Shown here one piece after another: positions 33,974 to 44,814 of a DNA stretch of 64,000 bases. This stretch comes from Methylobacterium fujisawaense. Its GTDB lineage: Bacteria; Pseudomonadota; Alphaproteobacteria; Rhizobiales; Beijerinckiaceae. Both the position numbers and the translations under genes were made by a program. The notes under the pieces were generated by a model. The model was given only the letters and a program-made list of their open reading frames with translations, had not been told where the DNA came from and searched no databases. How positions within the stretch are numbered: the first letter of the stretch is position 1; each line of letters begins with the position of its first letter. The stretch lies in the NCBI RefSeq assembly GCF_014138435.1, contig NZ_JACJIM010000003.1, forward strand, positions 372,001 to 436,000. Direction: 5' to 3'.

Positions 33974-34328
33974 CGATCCGTTTCCGCGGTATAGCTTGAG
34001 GATCCTGCCGGCCGGCATCGTCCTCGAGCTTTCCCATGGCCGTCGACGCTGCGTCTCAAGCGGGTGACGCGCGTCGTCGCCGGCGCCAGAGGGCGTGATC
34101 CGTGCCGCGGCCGCGCGCCGAGCGAAGGCGTCCGACCTTGGTGCGGCCTTGGGGCCTCCCAGTGTGCAGGCCGAGCGGCGCAAGCCGGCAACACTCGACC
34201 GCCGAAGAGCTGGCTCGGTCTCCCCCGCCGCTGACGAAGCGGCGGTTTTGCTCTAACGCTTGAGACTCTTCGCGTCCGTCGTGACGCAGGAGGAAGCGGC
34301 CGGTTCGGACCGTCCTGTGGGAGTGAGC
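33974..34328 (+). other. 355-base gap between nfuA and tsaB with two hairpins
   Basis: No believable gene longer than 20 codons. An imperfect hairpin built on TGCCGG/CCGGCA lies at about 33995-34027, close enough to end the nfuA transcript. A stronger intrinsic terminator lies at 34225-34249. A 20-codon frame from ATG 34036 encodes an arginine-rich peptide. The stretch could hold a small RNA or leader. Confidence 0.45.
34225..34249 (+). terminator. Strong intrinsic terminator upstream of tsaB
   Basis: CCGCCGCT and AGCGGCGG form a perfect eight-pair stem with loop GACGA, followed by TTTT. It points in the plus direction, 80 bases before tsaB. Confidence 0.8.
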
Positions 34329-35003
34329 GTGCGTATCCTGGCCATCGACACAGCGCTGGACACCTGCGCCGCCTGCGTCATGGCGGAGGAGTCCGAGGCG
34401 CCCCTCGCCGCCGAGGCGCTGCCGATGGCGCGCGGCCACGCGGAATCGCTGCTGCCGCTGATCGAGCGGGTAATCGCCCGGGTCGAGGGCGGATTTGAGG
34501 CGATCGACCGCGTCGCCGTGACGGTCGGGCCGGGCAGCTACACCGGGCTGCGGGTCGGCCTGTCGGCGGCGCGGGCCATCGGACTCGCCACCGGAAAGCC
34601 GGTCGTCGGCGTCGGCACCCTCTCGGCTCTCCTCGCTCCCCTCCTGGCGGAGACCGTCGAGGGCACGATCGCGGCGGTGATCGATGCCCGCCACGGCGCC
34701 GTCTACGTCCAGGCCCTCGGTCCCGGCGACGGCCTCGCCCCCGCGCACCTCGCCGTCGAGGCGGCGGCCGAGCAGCTGGGTTCCGGCCCGGTGGTGCTCA
34801 CGGGCTCCGGTGCACCGATGCTGGCCACGGCGCTCGCCGAACGCGGCGTCGCGGCGCGCGTCGCCAACGTATCCGGCCCGGATATCGCGTCGGTAGCCTC
34901 CCTCGGTCTCGTCGCAGACCCGGCGCAGGCGCTGGCACGGCCTCTCTACCTGCGCGGGCCGGATGCCCGGCCGCAGGATCATGCGCGGATCGCACGGCGA
35001 TGA
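34329..35003 (+). CDS. tsaB: tRNA threonylcarbamoyladenosine biosynthesis protein TsaB
   Basis: Partner of TsaD/TsaE in making t6A37 of ANN-decoding tRNAs. The 224-residue protein begins VRILAIDTALDTCAACV, contains RGHAESLLPLIERV and VTVGPGSYTGLRVGLSAARAI, the TsaB/ASKHA hallmarks. GTG 34329 has GGGAG five bases upstream; GTG 34323 is possible. It overlaps rimI by ATGA, the usual alphaproteobacterial pair. Confidence 0.93.
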   Translation: MRILAIDTALDTCAACVMAEESEAPLAAEALPMARGHAESLLPLIERVIARVEGGFEAIDRVAVTVGPGSYTGLRVGLSAARAIGLATGKPVVGVGTLSALLAPLLAETVEGTIAAVIDARHGAVYVQALGPGDGLAPAHLAVEAAAEQLGSGPVVLTGSGAPMLATALAERGVAARVANVSGPDIASVASLGLVADPAQALARPLYLRGPDARPQDHARIARR

Positions 35004-35515
35004 CCCGCCCGCTGCCTTTCTGGCCCTTCGACTGGTGGTTCGCGTGGTGGGACGCGCTGACCCCGGAGCCTTACGTCGCCCCGCTCCGCGACGCGGCGCA
35101 GGCCCCTGCCCTCGCCCGGCTCCACGCGACCGCCTTCGCGCGGCCCTGGGAGGCCCACGAATTCGAGCGCATGCTCTGCGAGCGTTCGACCCAGGCGCAC
35201 GCCCTGTGGCGTGCGGGCACGCTCCACGGCTTCGTGCTCTCGCGCCGGGCGGCCGACGAGGCGGAGATCCTGACGGTGGTCCTGTCCCCGGCGCTGCGCG
35301 GCGGCGGCCACAGCCGCAAGCTGCTCCGCGAGCACCTGTCGAGCCTCGCCCTCGCCGGGGTCGCCCGGGTGCATCTGGAGGTCGACGAGGGCAACGCCCC
35401 TGCCCTGCGGCTCTACGCGCGCCACGGCTTCCGACAGGTGGGCTCGCGCACCGGCTACTATCTCAAGGCCGACGGCAGCCGTGCGACTGCGCTGACGATG
35501 AGCGCCGATCTGTGA
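35000..35515 (+). CDS. rimI: RimI-like ribosomal-protein/N-terminal acetyltransferase
   Basis: A 171-residue GNAT protein: a Trp-rich N-terminal extension (about 1-25), then LHATAFARPWEAHEFERML (RimI start), the strand ILTVVLSPALR and acetyl-CoA loop GGGHSRKLLREHL, and VHLEVDEGNAPALRLYARHGFRQVG. RimI acetylates protein N-termini, classically S18. Overlaps tsaB; the Trp-rich extension is unusual compared with the E. coli protein. Confidence 0.9.
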   Translation: MTRPLPFWPFDWWFAWWDALTPEPYVAPLRDAAQAPALARLHATAFARPWEAHEFERMLCERSTQAHALWRAGTLHGFVLSRRAADEAEILTVVLSPALRGGGHSRKLLREHLSSLALAGVARVHLEVDEGNAPALRLYARHGFRQVGSRTGYYLKADGSRATALTMSADL

Positions 35516-35519
35516 CGCC

Positions 35520-36389
35520 GTGAGCCGCCTCGGTATCGCTTGGCGCGTCGCGGCTCTCGGCCTCGCCTTCGCGGTGCTGGGGCCTCCGCACTGGATCGCC
35601 CTGCGGCTGCTGCGTCGCCGCGCGGCCCTGGCGCCGGTCCTGTTCCACCGCGCTTTCCTGCGCCTGTTCGGGGTGCGGGTCATGCAGAGCGGAACACCCC
35701 CTGCCCCCGGCGAGGCGGCCCTGGTGCTCGCCAATCACGTCTCGTGGCTGGATATCATCGCGGTGGGCTCGCTGCGGCCGCTCTCCTTCGTGGCGAAGTC
35801 CGAGATCGCCGGCTGGCCGCTGATCGGCGCCCTCGCGGGGCTGCAGCGGACGATCTACATCGACCGGCAGCGGCGCGGGGCAACCGCCACCGTCAGCACC
35901 GCCATGGGTCATCGGCTGGCCGAAGGTGAGCTCGTCGTTCTGTTCGCGGAGGGGACCACCGGCGACGGAACCCGGCTCCTGCCATTCCGCTCCTCCCTGG
36001 TCGGCGCAGCCCGGGCGGCATTGCAAGCCGAGGCCGGGCGCGGCCGGGTGCGCCTCCAGCCGCTGGCCATCACCTATCCCCGTCGCAACGGCCTGCCGGT
36101 GACGCGGGCCGAGCGCGCCGAGATCGCCTGGTACGGGGACATGGAGTTGGCCCCCCACCTCGCCGCCTTCGTGCAGGGCGGCCCCATCGACGTGCACGTC
36201 GTCTGGGGGGCGCCGATCGTCTTCGAGGCGACAACCGACCGGAAGGCCGCCACCGTCGCCGCGGAGGCCGAGGTGCGCGCTGCCCTGCGGGGCATCGGCG
36301 CGGGCGGCGACGGGGTCGCGCCCGCGCCGAATGTCCGGCCAGCGGCCAGCGACCTCGGCCTCCAGGGTCAGGAGATTGCGACGGTCTGA
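35520..36389 (+). CDS. plsC: 1-acyl-sn-glycerol-3-phosphate acyltransferase
   Basis: Makes phosphatidic acid from lysophosphatidic acid at the inner membrane. The 289-residue protein has a hydrophobic N-terminus, the catalytic H-x4-D box in NHVSWLD, and an FAEGTTGDG box in place of FPEGTR. GTG 35520 lies four bases after rimI. The C-terminus has a Gly/Ala/Pro-rich tail of about 30 residues. It could also be an ornithine-lipid OlsA-type acyltransferase. Confidence 0.88.
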   Translation: MSRLGIAWRVAALGLAFAVLGPPHWIALRLLRRRAALAPVLFHRAFLRLFGVRVMQSGTPPAPGEAALVLANHVSWLDIIAVGSLRPLSFVAKSEIAGWPLIGALAGLQRTIYIDRQRRGATATVSTAMGHRLAEGELVVLFAEGTTGDGTRLLPFRSSLVGAARAALQAEAGRGRVRLQPLAITYPRRNGLPVTRAERAEIAWYGDMELAPHLAAFVQGGPIDVHVVWGAPIVFEATTDRKAATVAAEAEVRAALRGIGAGGDGVAPAPNVRPAASDLGLQGQEIATV

Positions 36390-36512
36390 GCGGAGCCGTT
36401 CGACCGCGGGCTCGGCAGGTGGTCCCCGGCGCCGCGGTCGCGGACAGCGCGGTTCGAGACGCGCGACGGATCTGCCGATCCCGGCCGGTCTCCGCCGCGC
36501 GTCTGCCGTGCT

Positions 36513-36758
36513 CTACCGCTTCGGTGCGTCACTCCGGCTCATCGCACCCTTGTCCATGGCATCGGTCTTTCCCATGGGAGCCGACTTTTCCATGGCTCCC
36601 TTATGCATGGAGTCCTTGGCCATGCTGTCCTTGGCCATGCTGTCCTTGGCCATGGAATTCTTGCTCATCGCATCCTTGTTCATGGTCTCCGCTACGGCCG
36701 GAGCCGCGGCCAGCGCGGCGGCGAAGAAGGCGGCGGAGAGCTGTAACCCGTTGCGCAT
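36513..36758 (-). CDS. Pentapeptide MxKDx repeat secreted protein
   Basis: An 81-residue exported protein: signal peptide (RNGLQLSAAFFAAALAAAPAVA) then nothing but M-x-K-x-x pentapeptides (MNKDA MSKNS MAKDS, thrice MAKDS, MHKGA, and so on). This is the penta_MxKDx family; function unknown, possibly metal or stress related. ATG 36758 begins the signal; the frame to 36794 is not needed. It is inserted between plsC and lldP, on the opposite strand. Confidence 0.85.
   Translation of the reverse strand: MRNGLQLSAAFFAAALAAAPAVAETMNKDAMSKNSMAKDSMAKDSMAKDSMHKGAMEKSAPMGKTDAMDKGAMSRSDAPKR
36612..36656. repeat. 15-bp tandem repeat inside the MxKDx gene
   Basis: Three copies of GTCCTTGGCCATGCT (the last ending GGA) at 36612-36626, 36627-36641 and 36642-36656, encoding M-A-K-D-S units on the minus strand. 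In-frame slippage would change pentapeptide number without disrupting the protein. Confidence 0.9.
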
Positions 36759-37056
36759 GTCGAAACCTCGCGAACTGTGCTGATCGTGCAGCACATCCGG
36801 ACGTTCGGCCGTCTTCGGCCCGCGGTTACGGGCCTCCAGAAAACGTTCGTCGAGCGAGTGTGTTAGCGCCCGAACAGGCCCGTTCCGGCGTCGGACGCGC
36901 GCCGACGTCAGGCGGGATGCGAGATCTTGGGGCCGCAGATCTCCGAAGATCGAGAGGCACGACCCTGGAATACATGATGCAGCGCATTGAGCGGGTCGAA
37001 CCCGTCTGCTAGCTAGGCCGCAACCCGGAACAGTCGGGATTTGTGGAGGACGCCCG

Positions 37057-38793
<1,737 letters not shown>

Positions 38794-38826
38794 AGCCGGC
38801 GGAGGAATCCTCCGCCGCACCGTTGC

Positions 38827-38858
38827 ACCGGCCGCCTTCGGGCGGCCGGTCGCGTTTT
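38827..38858 (+). terminator. Rho-independent terminator after lldP
   Basis: ACCGGCCGCC and GGCGGCCGGT form a perfect ten-pair stem closed by a TTCG tetraloop and followed by CGCGTTTT. A smaller hairpin, GGCGGAGG/CCTCCGCC, lies just upstream at about 38799-38817. Confidence 0.9.
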
Positions 38859-38960
38859 GGCGCCGCGACGGGCCGCGCGATCCGTGCTACAGGCCACGCG
38901 CCGGCCCGCGTCGCGGGACGGGCGTGGGGATTGAAGCGGATTGGTTCAGGACGGCGCGCG

Positions 38961-40298
38961 TTGAAGAAGGCCTACGTCAAATCCTACGGTTGCCAGATGA
39001 ACGCCTACGATGCGGCCCGCATGGCCGACGTCCTGGGCGCCGAGGGCTATACGGCGACCGACTCGGTCGAGGACGCGGATGTCGTGGTCCTCAACACCTG
39101 CCATATCCGCGAGAAGGCTGCCGAGAAGGTCTATTCCGAACTCGGGCGGCTGCGCGTCCTGAAAGGTGAACGGAAGGCGAAAGGCCTCGACACCCGCATC
39201 GTCGTGGCCGGCTGCGTCGCCCAGGCCGAGGGCGCCGAGATCCAGGCGCGGCAGCCCGCTGTCGACGTGGTGGTCGGGCCGCAGAGCTATCACCGCCTGC
39301 CCGATCTCCTGACACGGTCCCGCGAGCGCCGCGTCGTCGACACCGAATTTCCCGTCGAGGACAAGTTCGACCACTTGCCCCGCCGGCGGACCCTCGGGGC
39401 CTCGGCCTTCCTGACCGTGCAGGAGGGCTGCGACAAATTCTGCGCTTTCTGCGTGGTGCCCTACACCCGGGGTGCGGAGGTCTCGCGGTCCGTGGCGGCC
39501 GTGCTCGCCGAGGCCGAGAAGCTCGCCGAAGGGGGCGTGCGCGAGATCACCCTCATCGGTCAGAACGTCAACGCCTATCACGGCGACGGGCCCGACGGCG
39601 CGCCCGTGGGTCTTGCCGCGCTGGTGCGGGCGGTGGCCAGCATCCCCGGCATCGCGCGGATCCGCTACACGACGAGCCATCCGAACGACTTCGACGAGGC
39701 CCTGATCCGGGCCCATGCCGAGGTGCCGGCCCTGATGCCCTACCTGCACCTGCCGGTGCAGTCGGGGTCGGACCGGATCCTCGCCGCCATGAACCGGAAG
39801 CACACCGGCGATGCGTATCGCCGGTTGATCGACCGGATCCGGACCGTGCGGCCGGACATCGCCCTGTCCTCCGATTTCATCGTCGGCTTCCCCGGCGAGA
39901 CCGATGCGGATTTCGCCGAGACTTTGCGGCTCGTGCGCGACGTCGGGTTCGAGAGCGCATTCTCGTTCAAGTACAGCCCCCGTCCCGGGACGCCGGCCGC
40001 AGACCGCACCGATCAAGTGTCTGAGGCCGTGATGGCCGCGCGGCTCGCCGAGCTGCAGGCGCTCCTCGACAGCCAGCGGCACGCCTATCAGCGGGCGGCC
40101 GAGGGCCGGGTCTTCGACGTGCTGGTGGAGAAGCCGGGACGGCACCCGGGTCAGGTCGCGGGCAAGACGCCGCACCTGCTGGCCGTCCAGTTCGACGCCG
40201 CGCCGCACCATATCGGACAGGTGGTGCCGGTGCGGATCACCGAGGCGGGCGCCAACAGCCTGTTCGGGGAACTCGTCTCGGAGGCTGCGGCGGCGTGA
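38961..40298 (+). CDS. miaB: tRNA-2-methylthio-N6-dimethylallyladenosine synthase MiaB
   Basis: Radical-SAM methylthiotransferase acting on i6A37 of tRNA. The 445-residue protein has the N-terminal domain cysteines C11 (SYGCQMN), C47 (NTCHIRE) and one in AGCVAQ for the auxiliary 4Fe-4S cluster, the radical-SAM triad C157, C161, C164 (CDKFCAFC), and a C-terminal TRAM domain (about 375-440). Start is TTG 38961; another TTG lies in frame nine codons upstream. It leads the conserved miaB-phoH-ybeY-corC-lnt run. Confidence 0.95.
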   Translation: MKKAYVKSYGCQMNAYDAARMADVLGAEGYTATDSVEDADVVVLNTCHIREKAAEKVYSELGRLRVLKGERKAKGLDTRIVVAGCVAQAEGAEIQARQPAVDVVVGPQSYHRLPDLLTRSRERRVVDTEFPVEDKFDHLPRRRTLGASAFLTVQEGCDKFCAFCVVPYTRGAEVSRSVAAVLAEAEKLAEGGVREITLIGQNVNAYHGDGPDGAPVGLAALVRAVASIPGIARIRYTTSHPNDFDEALIRAHAEVPALMPYLHLPVQSGSDRILAAMNRKHTGDAYRRLIDRIRTVRPDIALSSDFIVGFPGETDADFAETLRLVRDVGFESAFSFKYSPRPGTPAADRTDQVSEAVMAARLAELQALLDSQRHAYQRAAEGRVFDVLVEKPGRHPGQVAGKTPHLLAVQFDAAPHHIGQVVPVRITEAGANSLFGELVSEAAAA

Positions 40299-40335
40299 GG
40301 ATCGGAACGGTCGGACGGATGGCGAGGATGACGGA

Positions 40336-41442
40336 TTGAGCGCGTCGGACGGTGGGGGTGCGCGCGGCGCGCTCCGGGGTCGCGGCCCGGCGGCGCTGCC
40401 GGCCGGATCGGACGAGGCGGTCGAGGTGCCGCTGACTTTCGACGACAACCGCCTCGCGAGCCTCGTCTTCGGCCAATACGACCAGAACGTCGCCCATATC
40501 GAGCGCCGGCTGGATGTGACCGCCACGGCGCTCGGCAACCATCTCGTCATCAAGGGCCCCGCAGACGCCGTCGAGACGGCGCGGCGGGTGTTCCAGAAAC
40601 TCTACGCCCGAGTGCGGACCGGCGGCAGCACCCTCAGCCTCGGCGACGTCGACGGCGCCATCCGCGAAGCCACCGCCCAGGCAACCCTGTTCCCGGCGGC
40701 GGCGATCGCCGCCGAGGCCGACACGCCGCATTTCGAGCAGATCGCAACGCGCAAGCGCGGCGCCGTGCGGGCCCGCAATCCGGCACAGGACGAGTACATC
40801 AAGCTCCTGCGCACCAATGAGCTGGTCTTCGCCGAGGGGCCCGCCGGGACCGGCAAGACCTGGCTCGCGGTCGGCCACGCCGTATCGCTCCTGGAGCAGG
40901 GCCATGCCGAGCGGCTGATCCTGTCGCGTCCGGCGGTCGAGGCCGGGGAGCGCCTGGGCTTCCTGCCCGGCGACATGCGCGAGAAGGTCGATCCCTACCT
41001 GCGGCCGATCTATGACGCCCTCTACGACTTCATGGAGGCGCGTCACGTCGACCGCGGCCTGCAGACCGGCACGATCGAGATCGCGCCGCTGGCCTTCATG
41101 CGTGGCCGCACCCTCACCAACGCCGTGGTGCTCCTCGACGAGGCGCAGAACACGACCTCCATGCAGATGAAGATGTTCCTCACCCGCCTGGGCGAGGGCT
41201 CCCGCATGATCATCACGGGCGATCCCAGCCAGATCGATTTGCCGCCGGGCCAGAAATCCGGCCTCGTGGAAGCGGTCGGCGTCCTGGACGGCGTCGAGGG
41301 GATCGGGCGCGTGCGGTTCAAGGATGTCGACGTGGTCCGCCACGACCTCGTGCGCCGGATCGTCACCGCCTACGAGCGCGCCGCCCACGGCAGCGCCGAG
41401 GCCGACCGCAATCCCAATCCCCGCCGACGGCCGCTGGCGTGA
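40336..41442 (+). CDS. ybeZ: PhoH-like ATPase (YbeZ)
   Basis: A 368-residue PhoH-family NTPase, partner of YbeY in ribosome and RNA quality control. Walker A is GPAGTGKT (about 168-176), Walker B VVLLDEAQNT, and LSRPAVEAGERLGFLPGD and ITGDPSQIDLP are family segments. A KH-like N-terminal domain (about 30-110) precedes. The start is TTG 40336. Overlaps ybeY by GTGA. Confidence 0.93.
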   Translation: MSASDGGGARGALRGRGPAALPAGSDEAVEVPLTFDDNRLASLVFGQYDQNVAHIERRLDVTATALGNHLVIKGPADAVETARRVFQKLYARVRTGGSTLSLGDVDGAIREATAQATLFPAAAIAAEADTPHFEQIATRKRGAVRARNPAQDEYIKLLRTNELVFAEGPAGTGKTWLAVGHAVSLLEQGHAERLILSRPAVEAGERLGFLPGDMREKVDPYLRPIYDALYDFMEARHVDRGLQTGTIEIAPLAFMRGRTLTNAVVLLDEAQNTTSMQMKMFLTRLGEGSRMIITGDPSQIDLPPGQKSGLVEAVGVLDGVEGIGRVRFKDVDVVRHDLVRRIVTAYERAAHGSAEADRNPNPRRRPLA

Positions 41443-41924
41443 GCATGCCGCACGCGATCGATCTCGCCGTCGAGGACGCGCGCTGGGAGACGGCGATCCC
41501 GGACCTCGAAGCCTGGGTTACGCGCGCCGTGGAAGCCGGCCTCGCCATCGCCCCCGACCGGCCGGACGGACCTGTCGAGGTCAGCATCCTGCTGGCCGAC
41601 GATGCCGCGGTGCAGGACCTCAACCGGACCTGGCGCGGCAAGGACAAGCCGACCAACGTCCTGTCCTTCCCCGCCGCCCCGCAGCCGGTGCATCCCGGCG
41701 TTCCGACGCCCCTCGGCGACGTGGTCCTTGCTTACGAGACCCTGGTGCGCGAAAGTGCGGAGCAGTCGAAGCCGCTCCAGAATCACCTCGCCCATCTGCT
41801 CGTCCATGGCATCCTGCATTGTCTCGGTCAGGACCACGAGATCGGCGAAGCCGAGGCCGATGCCATGGAAGCCCTTGAGGTCGCGGCTCTCGCGACGCTG
41901 GGCATCCCGGATCCCTATGCCTGA
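41439..41924 (+). CDS. ybeY: Endoribonuclease YbeY
   Basis: A zinc endoribonuclease needed for 16S rRNA 3'-end maturation and ribosome quality control. The 161-residue protein has the metal site H-G-x-L-H-x5-H in LLVHGILHCLGQDHE, the KDKPTNVLSFP segment and LGDVVLAYE. Start GTG 41439 overlaps the phoH stop; ATG 41445 is an alternative two codons on. Confidence 0.95.
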   Translation: MSMPHAIDLAVEDARWETAIPDLEAWVTRAVEAGLAIAPDRPDGPVEVSILLADDAAVQDLNRTWRGKDKPTNVLSFPAAPQPVHPGVPTPLGDVVLAYETLVRESAEQSKPLQNHLAHLLVHGILHCLGQDHEIGEAEADAMEALEVAALATLGIPDPYA

Positions 41925-41960
41925 GCGCGCGACGCCCGATCGACCCCAGACCCGAGAGAC

Positions 41961-43094
41961 ATGAGCAACGATCGAAGTCGCGGCGCGGCCCTGGCCGCGC
42001 CCAGTTCCACCGAGGGTGAATCCCCGCATCGGGAGCCCTGGTACGACCGCCTGCTCCAGGCACTTCATCTCAAGCCGCGCGATTCGCTGCGCGAGGGTCT
42101 TGAGGAGGCGCTGGCGGAGCCGGATGCCGGCGAGAGCGGCCTCACGCCGCTTGAGCGTGTCATGCTCAAGAATGTCCTCGGCCTGCATAAGGTGCGCGTC
42201 GACGACGTGATGGTCCCCCGGGCCGACATCGTCGCCGTGTCGAACGACACGAGTCTCGGCGACTTGCTCAAACTGTTCCGCACGGCCGGTCATTCCCGGC
42301 TGCCGGTCTATGGCGAGACCCTCGACGACCCCCGCGGCATGGTCCACATCCGCGACCTCGTCGATCACATCGCCGCCAAGGCCGAGCCGGCCCGGCGCAG
42401 TGCCGCCGCTGTCGTGAAGCCCGCGGAGACCGTGGTCGACGGTGCCGCGGATGCGGCGGCCGCACCGCGGCCGCGCCGACCGGCTCCAAGGGTTCCGCGG
42501 GGCCTGGACCTCGGAAAGGTCGACCTGACGACGACCCTGGCGGCGACGCGCATCCAGCGGCCGGTCCTGTTCGTCCCGCCCTCCATGCCGGCGATCGACC
42601 TGCTGGTGCGCATGCAGGCGACCCGCACCCATATGGCGCTCGTCATCGACGAGTATGGCGGCACCGACGGGCTGATCTCCATCGAGGACCTGATCGAGGT
42701 CGTGGTCGGCGACATCGAGGACGAGCACGACGTCGCGGAGGACAGTTTCGTCCAGCGCGTCGACGGCGAGGGCGAGGTCTTCGTGGCCGACGCGCGCACG
42801 CCGCTGGCCGAGGTCTCCGAGGTGACGGGCGTGGACCTCGTGGCGGCGGTCGGCGAGATGGCCGAGGAGATCGATACGCTGGGCGGCATGATCGTGACGC
42901 TGGCGGGCCGCGTCCCGTCGCGGGGCGAGCTGATCGCCGGTCCGGGCGATCTCGAATTCGAGGTGCTCGACGCCGATCCGCGGCGTCTGAAGCGCCTGCG
43001 GTTCCACAAGGGCGCGGCGCGGATCGGGACCGTCGTGCCGCTCGCCCTGCCCCCGCCATCGAGCCCCCCGGTCGCCGAGACGCCGCACCCGTGA
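41961..43094 (+). CDS. corC: CBS-domain CorC/HlyC-type protein (YbeX)
   Basis: A 377-residue cytosolic protein: an N-terminal linker, two CBS domains (VMVPRADIVAVSND to RDLVDHI; then PAIDLLVRMQATRTHMALVIDEYGGTDGL) and a C-terminal CorC_HlyC domain (GEVFVADARTPLAEVSEVTG). Between the CBS repeats is an Ala/Pro/Arg-rich insert of about 50 residues (near 140-190), longer than in most homologues. Linked to Mg/Co efflux and ribosome homeostasis. Confidence 0.93.
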   Translation: MSNDRSRGAALAAPSSTEGESPHREPWYDRLLQALHLKPRDSLREGLEEALAEPDAGESGLTPLERVMLKNVLGLHKVRVDDVMVPRADIVAVSNDTSLGDLLKLFRTAGHSRLPVYGETLDDPRGMVHIRDLVDHIAAKAEPARRSAAAVVKPAETVVDGAADAAAAPRPRRPAPRVPRGLDLGKVDLTTTLAATRIQRPVLFVPPSMPAIDLLVRMQATRTHMALVIDEYGGTDGLISIEDLIEVVVGDIEDEHDVAEDSFVQRVDGEGEVFVADARTPLAEVSEVTGVDLVAAVGEMAEEIDTLGGMIVTLAGRVPSRGELIAGPGDLEFEVLDADPRRLKRLRFHKGAARIGTVVPLALPPPSSPPVAETPHP

Positions 43095-43104
43095 CGGTCG
43101 TGGC

Positions 43105-44814
43105 GTGACGGGTCTGGCGGACGGTTTCGCCCGGTCGCCCGCAGCGGCCGGTGCATCCATGCGCGGGCCGATGCGGGATCCCCTGCCCGATCCGGAGCGC
43201 GCGCATGTGCCGGGCGCCGTGCTGGCGATCACGCATCTGACCGGCTGGCGCCGCCTCGGGCTGGCGTGGTTCGCGGGCGCGCTCGGCGCGCTGGCCATGC
43301 CACCCTACGGGATCCTGCCGGCCCTTGCCCTGTCCCTGACGGTCGCGGTCTGGCTGCAGGACGGGGCCGCCTCCGGGCGGACCACCCTCCGGCGGTTCTG
43401 GCCCTGCTTCCTGGTCGGATGGGCCTGGGGCTTCGGCTACCTCACCGCCGGACTCTGGTGGCTGGGCCAGGCCTTCCTGGTGGAGGCCGACGAGTTCCTC
43501 TGGGCCCTGCCCTTGGGCGTTGTCGGTCTGCCCTTCGCCCTCGGCCTGTTCTACGGCGCCGGGTTCGGCGCCGCGGGCCTGCTGTGGAGCCGGGGCGCGG
43601 CGCGGATCGCCGCCCTCGCCTTCGGGCTCGGCGCCGCCGACTGGCTGCGCGGCCACGTGTTCACGGGCTTTCCCTGGAACACCCTCGGGATGGCGCTGGC
43701 CCAGAATCTCTGGCTGATGCAATGGGCTGCCGTGATCGGGCTCTACGGCCTGTGCATCCTGGCCGTGCTCGTCTGCGCCGCACCCGCGACCCTCGCCAAC
43801 GGCGGGGGGCTCCGCGGCCGGTTCGGGCCGAGCGCCGCGGCCGCCATCCTGCTCGCCGGCCTGGCGCTCTACGGGGCCGAGCGTCTCGGCCCGCCCGATC
43901 CGGTGGTGGCCGGTGTCCGGCTGCGACTCGTCCAGCCCAACCTGCCTCAGGATGCCAAGTTCAGGCCGGAGAACCGGACCGACATCGTCGACCGCTACAT
44001 CGAGCTGAGCCAGCGTCCGACGGAGGCCGGAGCGCCGGAGCCGACCCACATCGTCTGGCCGGAATCCGCCTTCCCGTTCCTCATCCAGCGCGATCCCGAC
44101 GCCCTGGCCAAGGTCGCGGCGGGGCTGAAGCCTGGGCAGGAGCTGATCACCGGCGCGGCCCGCGCCGAGGAGCCGCTGCCGGGCGAGCGCCTGCGCTACT
44201 TCAACGCCGTCATGGTGATCGGGTCCGACGGCAAGATCTCCGACAGCTACGACAAGGTCCACCTCGTCCCCTTCGGAGAGTACCTTCCGGCGCCCCTCGA
44301 CGCCGCCCTGCGGGCCGTGGGGTTGCGCCAGTTCGTGGCGATACCCGGCGGGTTCTCGGCCGGGACGCTCGCCGGGCAGCGGATCCTGGCGGTTCCGGGT
44401 CTGCCGCCGGTGGCGGCGACCATCTGCTACGAAGCGATCTTCCCGGGCGCGATCCTACCGGCCGGGCGTGCTGCGCCGTCGCCGCAGCCGCCGGGGCTGA
44501 TCCTGAACGTCACCAACGACGCGTGGTTCGGCGACACGCCCGGTCCGCGCCAGCACCTCGCCCAGGCGCGCCTGCGCGCCGTCGAGGAGGGAATGCCCCT
44601 CGTGCGCGATGCCAACACCGGGATTTCCGCCGTGATCGATCCGCATGGCCGCATCGTCGCCCGCACCCGGCTGGACGAGGAGACGTGGCTCGACGCAGAT
44701 CTGCCCGCACGCATCGTCGGCGGCACGCTCTACGGTCGGTTCGGCGATGCCGCCTTCGCGCTGATGCTCGCCGCCTGCCTCGGCGGTGCCGTGGTCGCGC
44801 GGCGGCGGCCGTGA
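43105..44814 (+). CDS. lnt: Apolipoprotein N-acyltransferase
   Basis: Last enzyme of lipoprotein maturation, in the inner membrane. The 569-residue protein has an N-terminal set of membrane segments, then a nitrilase domain with the Glu-Lys-Cys triad: E in WPESAFPF, K in YDKVHLVPFGEYLP and C in ATICYEAIFPG. GTG 43105 is the first start; ATG 43159 is an alternative, since the first 18 residues are not conserved-looking. Overlaps the next MFS gene by GTGA. Confidence 0.95.
   Translation: MTGLADGFARSPAAAGASMRGPMRDPLPDPERAHVPGAVLAITHLTGWRRLGLAWFAGALGALAMPPYGILPALALSLTVAVWLQDGAASGRTTLRRFWPCFLVGWAWGFGYLTAGLWWLGQAFLVEADEFLWALPLGVVGLPFALGLFYGAGFGAAGLLWSRGAARIAALAFGLGAADWLRGHVFTGFPWNTLGMALAQNLWLMQWAAVIGLYGLCILAVLVCAAPATLANGGGLRGRFGPSAAAAILLAGLALYGAERLGPPDPVVAGVRLRLVQPNLPQDAKFRPENRTDIVDRYIELSQRPTEAGAPEPTHIVWPESAFPFLIQRDPDALAKVAAGLKPGQELITGAARAEEPLPGERLRYFNAVMVIGSDGKISDSYDKVHLVPFGEYLPAPLDAALRAVGLRQFVAIPGGFSAGTLAGQRILAVPGLPPVAATICYEAIFPGAILPAGRAAPSPQPPGLILNVTNDAWFGDTPGPRQHLAQARLRAVEEGMPLVRDANTGISAVIDPHGRIVARTRLDEETWLDADLPARIVGGTLYGRFGDAAFALMLAACLGGAVVARRRP

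Noticed and set aside
34036..34098. 20-codon frame encoding an Arg-rich peptide
   Set aside because: Too short and without a clear ribosome site to call a gene; mentioned only as part of the leader/small-RNA question.
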